A DNA stretch of 64,000 nt from assembly GCA_028336245.1 (NCBI GenBank), contig JAOKTT010000001.1:1-64000 (forward strand), in the 5' to 3' direction. Shown here piece by piece: positions 49,588 to 57,032 of this stretch (positions within the stretch are counted from its first letter, which is position 1; each line of letters starts with the position of its first letter). Below the pieces are notes generated by a model, which did no database searches, had not been told where the DNA came from, and was given only the letters and a program-made list of their open reading frames with translations. The translations under genes and the position numbers were made by a program. Origin of the DNA: Polaribacter sp. (GTDB lineage: Bacteria > Bacteroidota > Bacteroidia > Flavobacteriales > Flavobacteriaceae).

Positions 49588-50934
49588 ATGAAGATTATTA
49601 TAGCAGGTGCTGGAGATGTTGGCTTTCATTTAGCAAAACTACTTTCGTACGAATCTCAAGATACCTACATTATAGATTTTGATGGTGAAAAGTTAAATTA
49701 CCTCAATAGCCATTTAGATGTAATTACTAAAAAAGGAGATGCCACTTCCATAAAACTATTGAAAGAAATTGGAATTGATTCTGCCGATTTATTAATAGCG
49801 GTTACTGAGAGCCAGAATACAAATTTTACTATTTCTGTAATTGGAAAAGCGTTAGGTGCAAAAAAAACCATTGCTAGAATAGACAATCCTGAGTTTTTAA
49901 ATGACTGCGAAGTAGACTTTAAACAATTTGGTTTAGATTTTATGATCTCTCCACAAGAATTGGCTGCAAATGAAATAAAGATGTTGTTAAATCAATCCTC
50001 TTTTAATGATACTGTAGAATTTGAAAAAGGCTTGTTTAATGTAATGGGGACCTCGCTCAGCTACAAATCTCCATTAGTAGATTTAACAGTGAAAGAGGCA
50101 AAACTAAAGTTTAGTACAATTGACTTTATTACCATTGCTATCAAAAGAGAGAATATTTCACAAACAATTATTCCAAGAGGAGACACTACCTATCAAGTAA
50201 ACGATCAAGTTTATTTTTCTGTTCCTAGTTACAATATGAAAGACTTGTATCCCATTATTGGAAAGAAGAAATTCGATATAAAAAATGTAATTATTCTTGG
50301 GGGAAGTAGTATTGGACAAAAAACAGCAAGAAATTTATGTCAGGAAGGATTTAAAGTTAAGTTAATAGAAAAAGACAAAGAGAAAGCAGAAAATCTTGCA
50401 GAAGAACTAGACAGTGTTTTAGTAATTAATGGGGACGGCACAGATTTAGAATTGTTAGAAGAGGAAAATATTCGGGAAACTGATGCCTTTATTGCGGTCA
50501 CTAACAATTCTGAAACCAATATTATGTCCTGCTTAGTGGCAAAGTCTAAAGGGGTTAAAAAAACAATTGCTTTGGTGGAAAATATGGATTATATTGATAT
50601 TTCTCAAACTATTGGAATTGAATCGTTGATCAATAAAAAACTGATTGCTGCAAGTAATATTTTAAGACACATTAGAAAAGGAGAAATTTTAGCACTCGCT
50701 AACTTACATAATATCGATGCAGAAGTTTTTGAATTTGAAGTACAGCCGAATGCAAGAGTAACAGAAAAACCTATTAAAGACTTAAACTTTCCCCGAGAGG
50801 CCGTTTTTGGAGGTATTATTAGAGATGGGAAACCGTACATGTCTTTTGGTGAAATGCAGATACAAAGTGGCGACAAGGTAATTGTGTTTTGTTTGCCGGA
50901 AGCAATCAGCACGGTAGAAAGTCTATTTAGATAA
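49588..50934 (+). CDS. trkA: Trk system potassium transporter, NAD-binding subunit TrkA
   Basis: A 448-aa cytoplasmic regulator of the Trk/Ktr potassium channel. It has two RCK units: Rossmann motif GAGDVGFHLAKLL (residues 6-18) with the acidic end IIDFD, a TrkA-C domain (about 140-220), a second Rossmann fold (VIILGGSSIGQKTARNL) and a final TrkA-C domain. It binds NAD(H) or ATP and gates TrkH. It lies 1 bp before trkH. Confidence 0.96.
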   Translation: MKIIIAGAGDVGFHLAKLLSYESQDTYIIDFDGEKLNYLNSHLDVITKKGDATSIKLLKEIGIDSADLLIAVTESQNTNFTISVIGKALGAKKTIARIDNPEFLNDCEVDFKQFGLDFMISPQELAANEIKMLLNQSSFNDTVEFEKGLFNVMGTSLSYKSPLVDLTVKEAKLKFSTIDFITIAIKRENISQTIIPRGDTTYQVNDQVYFSVPSYNMKDLYPIIGKKKFDIKNVIILGGSSIGQKTARNLCQEGFKVKLIEKDKEKAENLAEELDSVLVINGDGTDLELLEEENIRETDAFIAVTNNSETNIMSCLVAKSKGVKKTIALVENMDYIDISQTIGIESLINKKLIAASNILRHIRKGEILALANLHNIDAEVFEFEVQPNARVTEKPIKDLNFPREAVFGGIIRDGKPYMSFGEMQIQSGDKVIVFCLPEAISTVESLFR

Positions 50935-50935
50935 G

Positions 50936-52435
50936 ATGGGATCTTTAAACATAAAAATAATTTATCGTTTTTTAGGAATTACTGCCATTTTAAACGGACT
51001 GTTTATGTTTTTAGCAGTTCCTTTTAGTGTGTATCACAATGAACCAGAAAAATGGGGAATTCTAAATGCTGGTATTATTACTATTTCTATTGGTATTTTA
51101 CTTTATTTTTTAAACAAACCGACCACTACCAACATTCAAAAAAAAGAAGGCTATCTTATTGTTACTTTGGGATGGCTCACATTATCCTTTACAGGAATGC
51201 TCCCTTATTTACTATCTGGAGCAATTCCAACGATTTCTGATGCTTTTTTTGAAACCATCTCTGGATATTCTACGACGGGCTCTACTATCTTAACTGATAT
51301 TGAAAACATGCCAAAAGGGATTCTATTCTGGCGAAGTGCTACGCATTGGATTGGTGGAATGGGAATTATTGTCCTCACCATTGCGATATTACCTCTTTTA
51401 GGAATTGGAGGAATGCAGCTTTTTATGGCAGAAGCACCTGGCCCTTCTGCCGATAAATTACACCCAAGAATCACGGATACTGCAAAGAGATTGTACTTGA
51501 TTTATGTAATTTTAACTTTAGTAGAATTTCTATTATTAAAATTTGCAGGAATGACTTGGTTTGACGCTATAAACCATGCAATGGCTACCATGAGTACTGG
51601 AGGGTTTTCTACAAAATCAGATAGTATTGCGCATTACAATAGCACCCCTTTAATTCAGTATATCATTATTTTTTTTATGTTTGTAGCCGGTACTAACTTT
51701 GTACTCACCTACTTTGCCTTAAAAGGAAATGTTCAAAAGGTTTTTAAAAGCGAAGAATTTCGCTATTATTTATTTGGGATTTTGGGAATCTCTTTCATTG
51801 TTGCCCTTTTAATTCTCTTTTTTCAAGATCCAAACTTAGAAAGTGTTCTAGCACATCCAAAAGTATTTGGAGAAACAGAAAGTGCTATTAGGCATGCCTT
51901 ATTTATGGTAACCTCTATCATTACCACTACTGGGTTTGTCTCTGCAGATTTTACCATGTGGAGTTTCTTTGCCACGGGTATTTTCTTTGCCTTATTTTTT
52001 ACAGGAGGTTCTGCTGGCTCTACAAGTGGTGGTGTCAAAGTAATGCGACATATTATCATGTTAAAAAACAGCTTTTTAGAATTTAAGAAAACCTTGCACC
52101 CTAATGCCATTATCCCTGTTAGATATGACGGCAAAACCGTACATAAAACAATTGTTTTTAACATTCTTTCCTTCTTTATTATTTACATGTTAATTTTCAT
52201 TATCTCCTCTGTAATCTTAACCTTATTTGGTTTAGATTTCCTTTCGGCGCTTGGTGCTTCCGCTTCCTCTCTAGGAAATATTGGACCGGCAATTGGATCG
52301 GTAAGTCCCGTAGATAATTTTGCACATTTATCGAATGCTGCAAAATGGTTTTGTTCTTTTTTAATGTTAATTGGAAGACTTGAGCTATTTACTGTGCTTA
52401 TTTTATTCACACCCTTCTTTTGGCGCAAAAACTAA
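50936..52435 (+). CDS. trkH: Trk-type potassium uptake channel subunit TrkH
   Basis: A 499-aa inner-membrane protein with many hydrophobic segments and the four pore-loop-like filters: SGYSTTGSTILTDIENMPK, MSTGGFSTKSDS, TTTGFVSADFTMW and SLGNIGPAIGSV, each with the central Gly. It imports K+ together with TrkA. The last segment ends TPFFWRKN. Confidence 0.96.
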   Translation: MGSLNIKIIYRFLGITAILNGLFMFLAVPFSVYHNEPEKWGILNAGIITISIGILLYFLNKPTTTNIQKKEGYLIVTLGWLTLSFTGMLPYLLSGAIPTISDAFFETISGYSTTGSTILTDIENMPKGILFWRSATHWIGGMGIIVLTIAILPLLGIGGMQLFMAEAPGPSADKLHPRITDTAKRLYLIYVILTLVEFLLLKFAGMTWFDAINHAMATMSTGGFSTKSDSIAHYNSTPLIQYIIIFFMFVAGTNFVLTYFALKGNVQKVFKSEEFRYYLFGILGISFIVALLILFFQDPNLESVLAHPKVFGETESAIRHALFMVTSIITTTGFVSADFTMWSFFATGIFFALFFTGGSAGSTSGGVKVMRHIIMLKNSFLEFKKTLHPNAIIPVRYDGKTVHKTIVFNILSFFIIYMLIFIISSVILTLFGLDFLSALGASASSLGNIGPAIGSVSPVDNFAHLSNAAKWFCSFLMLIGRLELFTVLILFTPFFWRKN

Positions 52436-52501
52436 AAGAATTCAATTATTTTATTTTCAATTAATTACTTCGAATACCGCTTTTATTTTAATTTTTGTTC
52501 G

Positions 52502-52509
52502 TATTTTTG
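52502..52509 (+). promoter_or_regulatory. -7 element before the peptide locus
   Basis: TATTTTTG is an exact TAnnTTTG. It sits within TTCGTATTTTTGGAATCCC (52498-52516), which recurs with 17 of 19 bases identical before the T9SS gene (53267-53285). It would start transcription near 52516, giving a transcript over the 102-codon frame and the first peptide. Confidence 0.55.
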
Positions 52510-52531
52510 GAATCCCAGAAAACATCTAATT

Positions 52532-52840
52532 ATGAAACGAACACTCCTTTTCCCACTAGCACACGTTTTCTCGGAGCGCACAATAGTTTCTTTTACTACT
52601 TCAGAAAAAAATGAATACACCCTATTTACAGCAATAAAAATTAGTACTACTATTTATTTTATACTAAAACTACAAAATAAGCTTGCAGCTTCATTGGGTG
52701 TAAAAAAATCCTTAGACAAGGCCTACCAAACCCGAACACAAAAGACATCTGCCCCTTTTAGCAGTGGTATTCATACCGCTGTAAAAGGCCTGCAGTACAA
52801 ATTTCCAATGCAGTGGAAAGGCCCATCTTACGCAGCATAA
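52532..52840 (+). CDS. Hypothetical protein upstream of the first peptide gene
   Basis: I do not recognise this 102-aa frame. It starts MKRTLLFPLAHVFSERTIVS, contains a mildly hydrophobic stretch (ISTTIYFILKLQNKLAASLG) and ends FPMQWKGPSYAA. It follows a good -7 element by 23 nt and ends 47 nt before the first micropeptide. It has no clear signal peptide and its composition is not clearly protein-like, so it may be a non-coding leader instead. Confidence 0.35.
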   Translation: MKRTLLFPLAHVFSERTIVSFTTSEKNEYTLFTAIKISTTIYFILKLQNKLAASLGVKKSLDKAYQTRTQKTSAPFSSGIHTAVKGLQYKFPMQWKGPSYAA

Positions 52841-52887
52841 TTTCATGAAAAATATTTTATAATCTCTAAATTAAAACCCCAATAAAA

Positions 52888-53082
52888 ATGGAAAAAAAAG
52901 AAATAAAAACAACGGAGCACCATGAAGAAATTTCTAGAAAAGAAGCCCTAAAAAAAATGAGTACGTACGGCAAGTACGCCGCCTTAACCGCTTTGGGAAC
53001 CTACGCTATTTTAACACCGCTACAAGCGCAAGTACTCAGTGCAGTTGAAGATAATACAGGTGTAGGAGGAACGGCTTTCTAA
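52888..53082 (+). CDS. Micropeptide precursor A (64 aa) with S-R-K leader and GTxF end
   Basis: A 64-aa peptide: charged N-terminus (about 1-14), ISRKEALKKM (about 16-25, resembling a twin-arginine motif with Lys in second place), a hydrophobic run YAALTALGTYAILTPLQAQ (about 30-48) and a short tail ending NTGVGGTAF. A cleavage after the hydrophobic run would free about 15 residues. It is a paralogue of the gene at 55507 (shared ISRK.AL, .YGKY.A.TA.GTY.IL.P, A-Q and GT.F). It is followed by a 33-nt segment identical to that behind the paralogue and by a strong terminator. A PqqD-like protein and a kinase lie downstream, so I propose a RiPP-like precursor; the family is not one I can name. Confidence 0.75.
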   Translation: MEKKEIKTTEHHEEISRKEALKKMSTYGKYAALTALGTYAILTPLQAQVLSAVEDNTGVGGTAF

Positions 53083-53109
53083 GACCTGTTTTAATTAAAC
53101 TTAATACAT
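53077..53109 (+). repeat. 33-nt identical block at the end of peptide gene A (copy 1)
   Basis: The last Phe codon bases, the stop and about 27 nt beyond (TTCTAAGACC, TGTTTTAATTAAAC, TTAATACAT) are identical to 55666-55698 behind peptide gene B. The block is more conserved than the coding sequences. Confidence 0.9.
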
Positions 53110-53127
53110 CCCTCCAAGCATGCGCGC

Positions 53128-53170
53128 ATAGCCATCGCTTCTTTTTAAAAAGAAGCGATGGCTATTTTTA
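53128..53170 (+). terminator. Terminator after peptide gene A
   Basis: A perfect 19-bp inverted repeat without spacer (ATAGCCATCGCTTCTTTTT and its complement, 53128-53146 with 53147-53165), followed by TTTTTATTT. It ends the first peptide transcript 45 bp past the stop. Confidence 0.9.
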
Positions 53171-53185
53171 TTTCATATAAACATT

Positions 53186-53215
53186 AAAAAAAGGGCAGTT
53201 CTTGGGAAACTGCCC
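53186..53215 (-). terminator. Terminator-like hairpin facing the minus strand
   Basis: GGGCAGTT / AACTGCCC (53193-53200 with 53208-53215) with a 7-nt loop; read on the minus strand it is followed by seven T (complement of 53186-53192). No minus-strand gene is visible that it could end, so it may belong to an antisense RNA. Confidence 0.6.
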
Positions 53216-53270
53216 GCTATGGCAGCGCAACTCTTTGTAATGAATTAAATACTACTACTTTTTTATTTCG

Positions 53271-53279
53271 TATCTTTTG
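53271..53279 (+). promoter_or_regulatory. -7-like element before the T9SS cargo gene
   Basis: TATCTTTTG resembles TAnnTTTG with one extra T. It is in a 19-nt motif (53267-53285) shared with 52498-52516, 23 nt before the ATG. Confidence 0.45.
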
Positions 53280-53301
53280 AATCCCCCTTAAAACAAAAGT
53301 T

Positions 53302-55500
53302 ATGAAACTTCCTAAAAATTACAAAATTGTCCCTTTATTTCTCTTTTTAACAATCCCAACTTTACTCTTTTCTCAAACTGCAGGAGACCTTGCATTTGTA
53401 GGCTTTAATGCCGATGGCGATGACGACTTTGCAGTTGTACTGCTAAAAGACCACCCTAAAAACACGCTTATTTATTTTTCTGACAAACAACCTGCAAGTG
53501 CCACCACGTTTTCGGGCGGCGAAGGTAATGTAGAGTGGAATACAGGAAACACAGTACTAAAGTCTGGCACCATTGTTATTTTTAACGACTTTGACTCAAG
53601 TGCCGCTAGGAATGCTTCCGCTGGCAGTATTACAAATCAAGCGGGTAGTTTTAACCTTGCCACAAGCGGGGATGCTTTATTTGCCTATTCAGGAACTCTC
53701 GATCATGTTGCTGTTTGGTTGGCAGGCATTCAAAATGCCGCAGGAAATGAAGGTGATCATTTTTCAGAGACCTCTTTGGTCATGGGCAGCACATTTGTAA
53801 ATTTCTATACATCAGGAAATTCAGAGGCTGGGTTTTATAAAGGTAGTAGGTCTTCGAATACATCGTACAGTAGTTATTTAACCTTTATTGGAGATAGCGC
53901 CAACTGGGAAAGAGCTCCGTCTAATGTTGCTGGAGAAACCCTGCTGCCCTTCTCGCAAGAAGCCTTCACTACAAACACAACAACTTGGCTAGGTACTTCA
54001 AGTAATCTCTGGAATTATTCAGAAAACTGGGATAACGGCATACCAACTTCCAGCTCATTCGCACAGATTCCTATCACTGCTGAAGCTCCAAATATTACAG
54101 CAGGAAATAGCGCTAATGTTGGCAACATTGCTATTACAGAAGGAACACAAATCACACTAAAATCAGGGGCATCCCTAATTATTTCTGGAACTTCAAGCGG
54201 CACTATGAACTATTACAGAAACTTAGAATATCACATGGACCGCCTCAAAGCTTGGTATTTAGTTTCGAGCCCTACACATGGAGAGACCGTAACAAACTTG
54301 CGTTCCAATAATAGCTTTCTAACAAATGAAAATAATGAAATTAGTTTTGCTCATTATGACAATTCACAAACGATTGCATCTGACCGGTGGTCTTATTATT
54401 CTGATACTACAACAGAAACACTTACACAAGGCAAAGGATACGCTACAAAACTAGCCTCGATTGGCACCATTTCTTTCACCGGGAATATCCCAACATCGGA
54501 CATATTTATTCCCTTGTCCCTAGCAGCTGAAAGTGGAGGGAATAACTTTAACCTTTTAGGAAACCCTTTTACGGCTTTCATCAACAGCTCAGAATTTTTA
54601 AAATTTAACACTGCTGCGCTCGCTCAAGAAGAAATATATATTTGGAATCAAAGCACGTCTTCCTATGAGACTAAAATTTCTGGAGTTTCTTATAAAATTG
54701 CACCAGGGCAAGCTTTTTTCGTAGAAGCTTCCAACACAAACATTGTTCGGTTTTCAGAAAGTTTTCAATCTCACGAATCTACGGATACGTTTCAAAAAAA
54801 GTCAGAAGTACGCCTCCAACTTATACTAGAGGATGAAACTACTTCTAGATATGCAAACATATACTATGCCTCAGAACGCGCTACAGGTTACGAGAATGGC
54901 TATGATGGGAAATTATTTGAAGGTACTGCCCACCCCTTTGCAATTTACACACATTTAGTTTCCGGTAGTCAAGGGCAAAATTACCAAATACAATCTTTAC
55001 CAAATACAAATCATGAAACTATGGTTATCCCTATTGGCGTGAATGCTGCAATTGATAAAGCACTTACCTTTTCCATAAAAACAATGAACTTCCCTTCCGA
55101 ATTAAATGTGTTTTTAGAAGACCGACTTTTAAATAAATTCATAGCCTTAACTCAAGAAAATAGCAAATATCAAATCACCTTAGATACTGCCTTGGACGGT
55201 ATTGGAAGGTTTTACTTACACACTTCAGAAGCCTTATTAGAGAGGCCCCATACCACCGTCTTAAAGAATATAAGTATTTATGAAACGAATTCCGCATCCT
55301 TGCGCATCACAGGCATACTTGATATGAATTCGGAAATTACAGTATACAATATACTTGGAGAAAAAGTATTGCACACTTCTTTTAACTCAACTGGAATAAA
55401 AGACATTCCATTACCAAGACTGCAGCGAGGCTTTTATATGATTCAGCTAGCAACCAAGATCGGCATACTGCACAAAAAACTAATTCTAGGAATAAAATAA
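53302..55500 (+). CDS. Secreted multi-domain protein with T9SS C-terminal sorting tail
   Basis: A 732-aa exported protein. Signal peptide MKLPKNYKIVPLFLFLTIPT LLFSQ (1-25). Residues of about 26-215 form a beta-rich domain with AGDLAFVGFNADGDDDFAVV (lamin-tail-like), then NYSENWDNGIPTSSSFAQIP, an adhesin-type segment, and a long beta-rich middle. The last 80 residues (ITVYNILGEKVLHTSF, LQRGFYMIQLATKIG, KKLILGIK) are a type A T9SS sorting domain, so it is exported over the outer membrane and perhaps fixed at the surface. It lies between the two micropeptide genes, 6 bp before the second. Its role there is unknown. Confidence 0.88.
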   Translation: MKLPKNYKIVPLFLFLTIPTLLFSQTAGDLAFVGFNADGDDDFAVVLLKDHPKNTLIYFSDKQPASATTFSGGEGNVEWNTGNTVLKSGTIVIFNDFDSSAARNASAGSITNQAGSFNLATSGDALFAYSGTLDHVAVWLAGIQNAAGNEGDHFSETSLVMGSTFVNFYTSGNSEAGFYKGSRSSNTSYSSYLTFIGDSANWERAPSNVAGETLLPFSQEAFTTNTTTWLGTSSNLWNYSENWDNGIPTSSSFAQIPITAEAPNITAGNSANVGNIAITEGTQITLKSGASLIISGTSSGTMNYYRNLEYHMDRLKAWYLVSSPTHGETVTNLRSNNSFLTNENNEISFAHYDNSQTIASDRWSYYSDTTTETLTQGKGYATKLASIGTISFTGNIPTSDIFIPLSLAAESGGNNFNLLGNPFTAFINSSEFLKFNTAALAQEEIYIWNQSTSSYETKISGVSYKIAPGQAFFVEASNTNIVRFSESFQSHESTDTFQKKSEVRLQLILEDETTSRYANIYYASERATGYENGYDGKLFEGTAHPFAIYTHLVSGSQGQNYQIQSLPNTNHETMVIPIGVNAAIDKALTFSIKTMNFPSELNVFLEDRLLNKFIALTQENSKYQITLDTALDGIGRFYLHTSEALLERPHTTVLKNISIYETNSASLRITGILDMNSEITVYNILGEKVLHTSFNSTGIKDIPLPRLQRGFYMIQLATKIGILHKKLILGIK

Positions 55501-55506
55501 AAAATC

Positions 55507-55671
55507 ATGGAAAATAGACAAATAAAACGAAAAATTTCTCGTAAAGATGCGCTGAGAATACTAGGAAATTATGGCAAATATACTGCTTTCACAGCTATTG
55601 GAACCTATCTAATTTTAAGTCCAAGAAAAGCGCAAGCGGCAAGCCCAGAAGTTCCAGGAACGGAATTCTAA
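55507..55671 (+). CDS. Micropeptide precursor B (54 aa), paralogue of A
   Basis: A 54-aa product. It starts MENRQIKRKISRKDALRIL, continues with NYGKYTAFTAIGTYLILSP and RKAQA, and ends ASPEVPGTEF. The order is the same as in peptide A: basic start, S-R-K-(E/D)-A-L, hydrophobic run, A-Q-A processing site, short tail with G-T-x-F. Predicted mature tail is about 10 residues. It begins 6 bp after the T9SS gene, so it is co-transcribed with it, and precedes the PqqD-like gene by about 90 bp. Strong paralogy with A makes it a real gene despite its size. Confidence 0.8.
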   Translation: MENRQIKRKISRKDALRILGNYGKYTAFTAIGTYLILSPRKAQAASPEVPGTEF

Positions 55672-55698
55672 GACCTGTTTTAATTAAACTTAATACAT
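55666..55698 (+). repeat. 33-nt identical block at the end of peptide gene B (copy 2)
   Basis: Identical to 53077-53109. Behind it lies only a weak hairpin (CTCAA/TTGAG, 55701-55713) with a following T-rich stretch, unlike the strong terminator at copy 1. Confidence 0.9.
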
Positions 55699-55760
55699 AT
55701 CTCAAAGTTTGAGGTGTTTATGTTTTTATATAGCAAATAAAACAACTACTTTTATTTTTT

Positions 55761-55994
55761 ATGAAAAGAAACCCCAAATTCTTATTTCAAAAAATTGAAG
55801 ACAAAACAATCGTTTGGTCTGAACATGCCAATGAATATTTACTATTAGAAGATACCACTGCAACGATTATAGAAAGGTTGTGTGCTGGCGACTCGATACA
55901 GAAAATAGCCACAGAATTAGCCCATGATTTAGAACTCCCATTGGATACAGCAATCGACTTTATAGTAGATTTAGAAAAAGAAATAAAGACCTAA
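55761..55994 (+). CDS. PqqD-like RiPP recognition element protein
   Basis: A 77-aa PqqD-family protein: PKFLFQKIEDKTIVWSEHAN EYLLLEDTTATIIERLCAGD, followed by helices TELAHDLELPLDTAIDFIVD LEKEI. PqqD-like domains bind the leader of ribosomally made peptides and hand them to modifying enzymes. Here the two micropeptides just upstream are the natural partners (inference). Its TAA stop (55992) is followed in the same frame by an open stretch that runs into the kinase. Confidence 0.88.
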   Translation: MKRNPKFLFQKIEDKTIVWSEHANEYLLLEDTTATIIERLCAGDSIQKIATELAHDLELPLDTAIDFIVDLEKEIKT

Positions 55995-56159
55995 AAAGCA
56001 GAAAAAACACTAAAAACAGCGGCAATAGCTACTGTAATCAGAAAACCAAAGCTATTTGAGTACACAAAATATTATAAAGTAAATGAGCTATTTTTTAAAG
56101 TAGCCTTTTCTTCCGAATATGAGCTGTACTTAATTCATCCTAAGTTTGCCCATTTAGAG

Positions 56160-56900
56160 GTGGCATCAAAAAATAATCCCTCGCATACATTTACTGTTTT
56201 TTCAAAGAACCAATGTATTTACTTCTATGTTGACAACCAATTTATTAATACTTGGAATCACAAAGAAATTCATTTTTTTCAAGGAAAATTTTCCATGGAG
56301 TTCCTCCAGAAAATACATCAAAAAGAAGAAAGCCAGTGGTTGGGTGTTTTTCATGCCTCCGCAGTTTCTAATGGAAAAAAAACGGTGCTATTTTTAGGAG
56401 ATTCTGGAAACGGAAAAAGTACTTCCTTAGCATTACTGCAGGCAAATGGGTTTGCCTGCTTAGCAGATGATTTTGTACCTGTAGCATCTAAGACCCAAGA
56501 GGTCTATAGTTTCCCTGCTGCCATCTCTATTAAAAAAAATAGCTTAGAAACCTTACTACCACTCTACCCTCAGCTAGCACATTCCGCAGAATATCACTTT
56601 AAAGGATTAAATAAAATTGTTAGGTACTTGCAACCAAACAACGTAGACTTTCTCTCTCATTTACCTTGCAAAGATGTAGTCTTTATTAAATATGAAAAAA
56701 ACAGTGATTTAAAATTCGATAAAATATCCAAAATGAATGCTTTTATTAAATTAGTACCAGATTCTTGGCTATCACCAATAAAAGAAAATGCACAACTATT
56801 TTTAGAGTGGTTTGATGGCTTAAATTGTTATCAAATCACCTATTCAGAAAACGAAAAAATGATTGCAACGGTCTCCAAAATTTTTAAAAATGAGCTGTAA
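56160..56900 (+). CDS. HPr-kinase-like (HprK/PEPCK-fold) protein, start uncertain
   Basis: From a GTG at 56160 the product has 246 aa. The P-loop is FLGDSGNGKST (about 78-88), preceded by GVFHASAVS (62-70) and followed by LADDFVPVAS and YSFPAAISIKKNS, the HprK/PEPCK-like kinase order. Similar kinases modify lasso-peptide precursors in other bacteria. The same frame is open for 55 more codons upstream (55995-56159), reading like protein (LFEYTKYYKVNELFFKVAFS), but has no ATG, GTG or TTG. So the true protein may begin there through a rare start, by readthrough of the pqqD UAA, or the gene is broken at that point. Role: phosphorylation of the micropeptides or a partner is the best guess. Confidence 0.75.
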   Translation: MASKNNPSHTFTVFSKNQCIYFYVDNQFINTWNHKEIHFFQGKFSMEFLQKIHQKEESQWLGVFHASAVSNGKKTVLFLGDSGNGKSTSLALLQANGFACLADDFVPVASKTQEVYSFPAAISIKKNSLETLLPLYPQLAHSAEYHFKGLNKIVRYLQPNNVDFLSHLPCKDVVFIKYEKNSDLKFDKISKMNAFIKLVPDSWLSPIKENAQLFLEWFDGLNCYQITYSENEKMIATVSKIFKNEL

Positions 56901-57032
56901 ATAAATGCTCCTTTTTGCAGCAAATACTTGCCGATCTCTGTAAAAAAAGACAGGAAATATGTTGAAACAAAATTAGATTATACTTTTATTAAGAGAAAGA
57001 AACCAATTCAACTAGCTATTAGAAAAACCTAA
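56901..57032 (+). other. Open frame in phase after the kinase stop
   Basis: Directly after the kinase TAA (56898) the frame stays open for 43 codons (with KYLPISVKKDRKYVETKLDY and IKRKKPIQLAIRKT). A TTG at 56928 could start a 34-aa peptide. It overlaps the end of mpl on the other strand. It may be a small gene, a remnant, or chance. Confidence 0.25.

Noticed and set aside
52888-56900. Classical lasso-peptide cluster
   Set aside because: PqqD-like and HprK-like proteins are present, but no asparagine-synthetase-like cyclase or transglutaminase-like leader peptidase is in the locus, and the precursors have a hydrophobic export-type segment.
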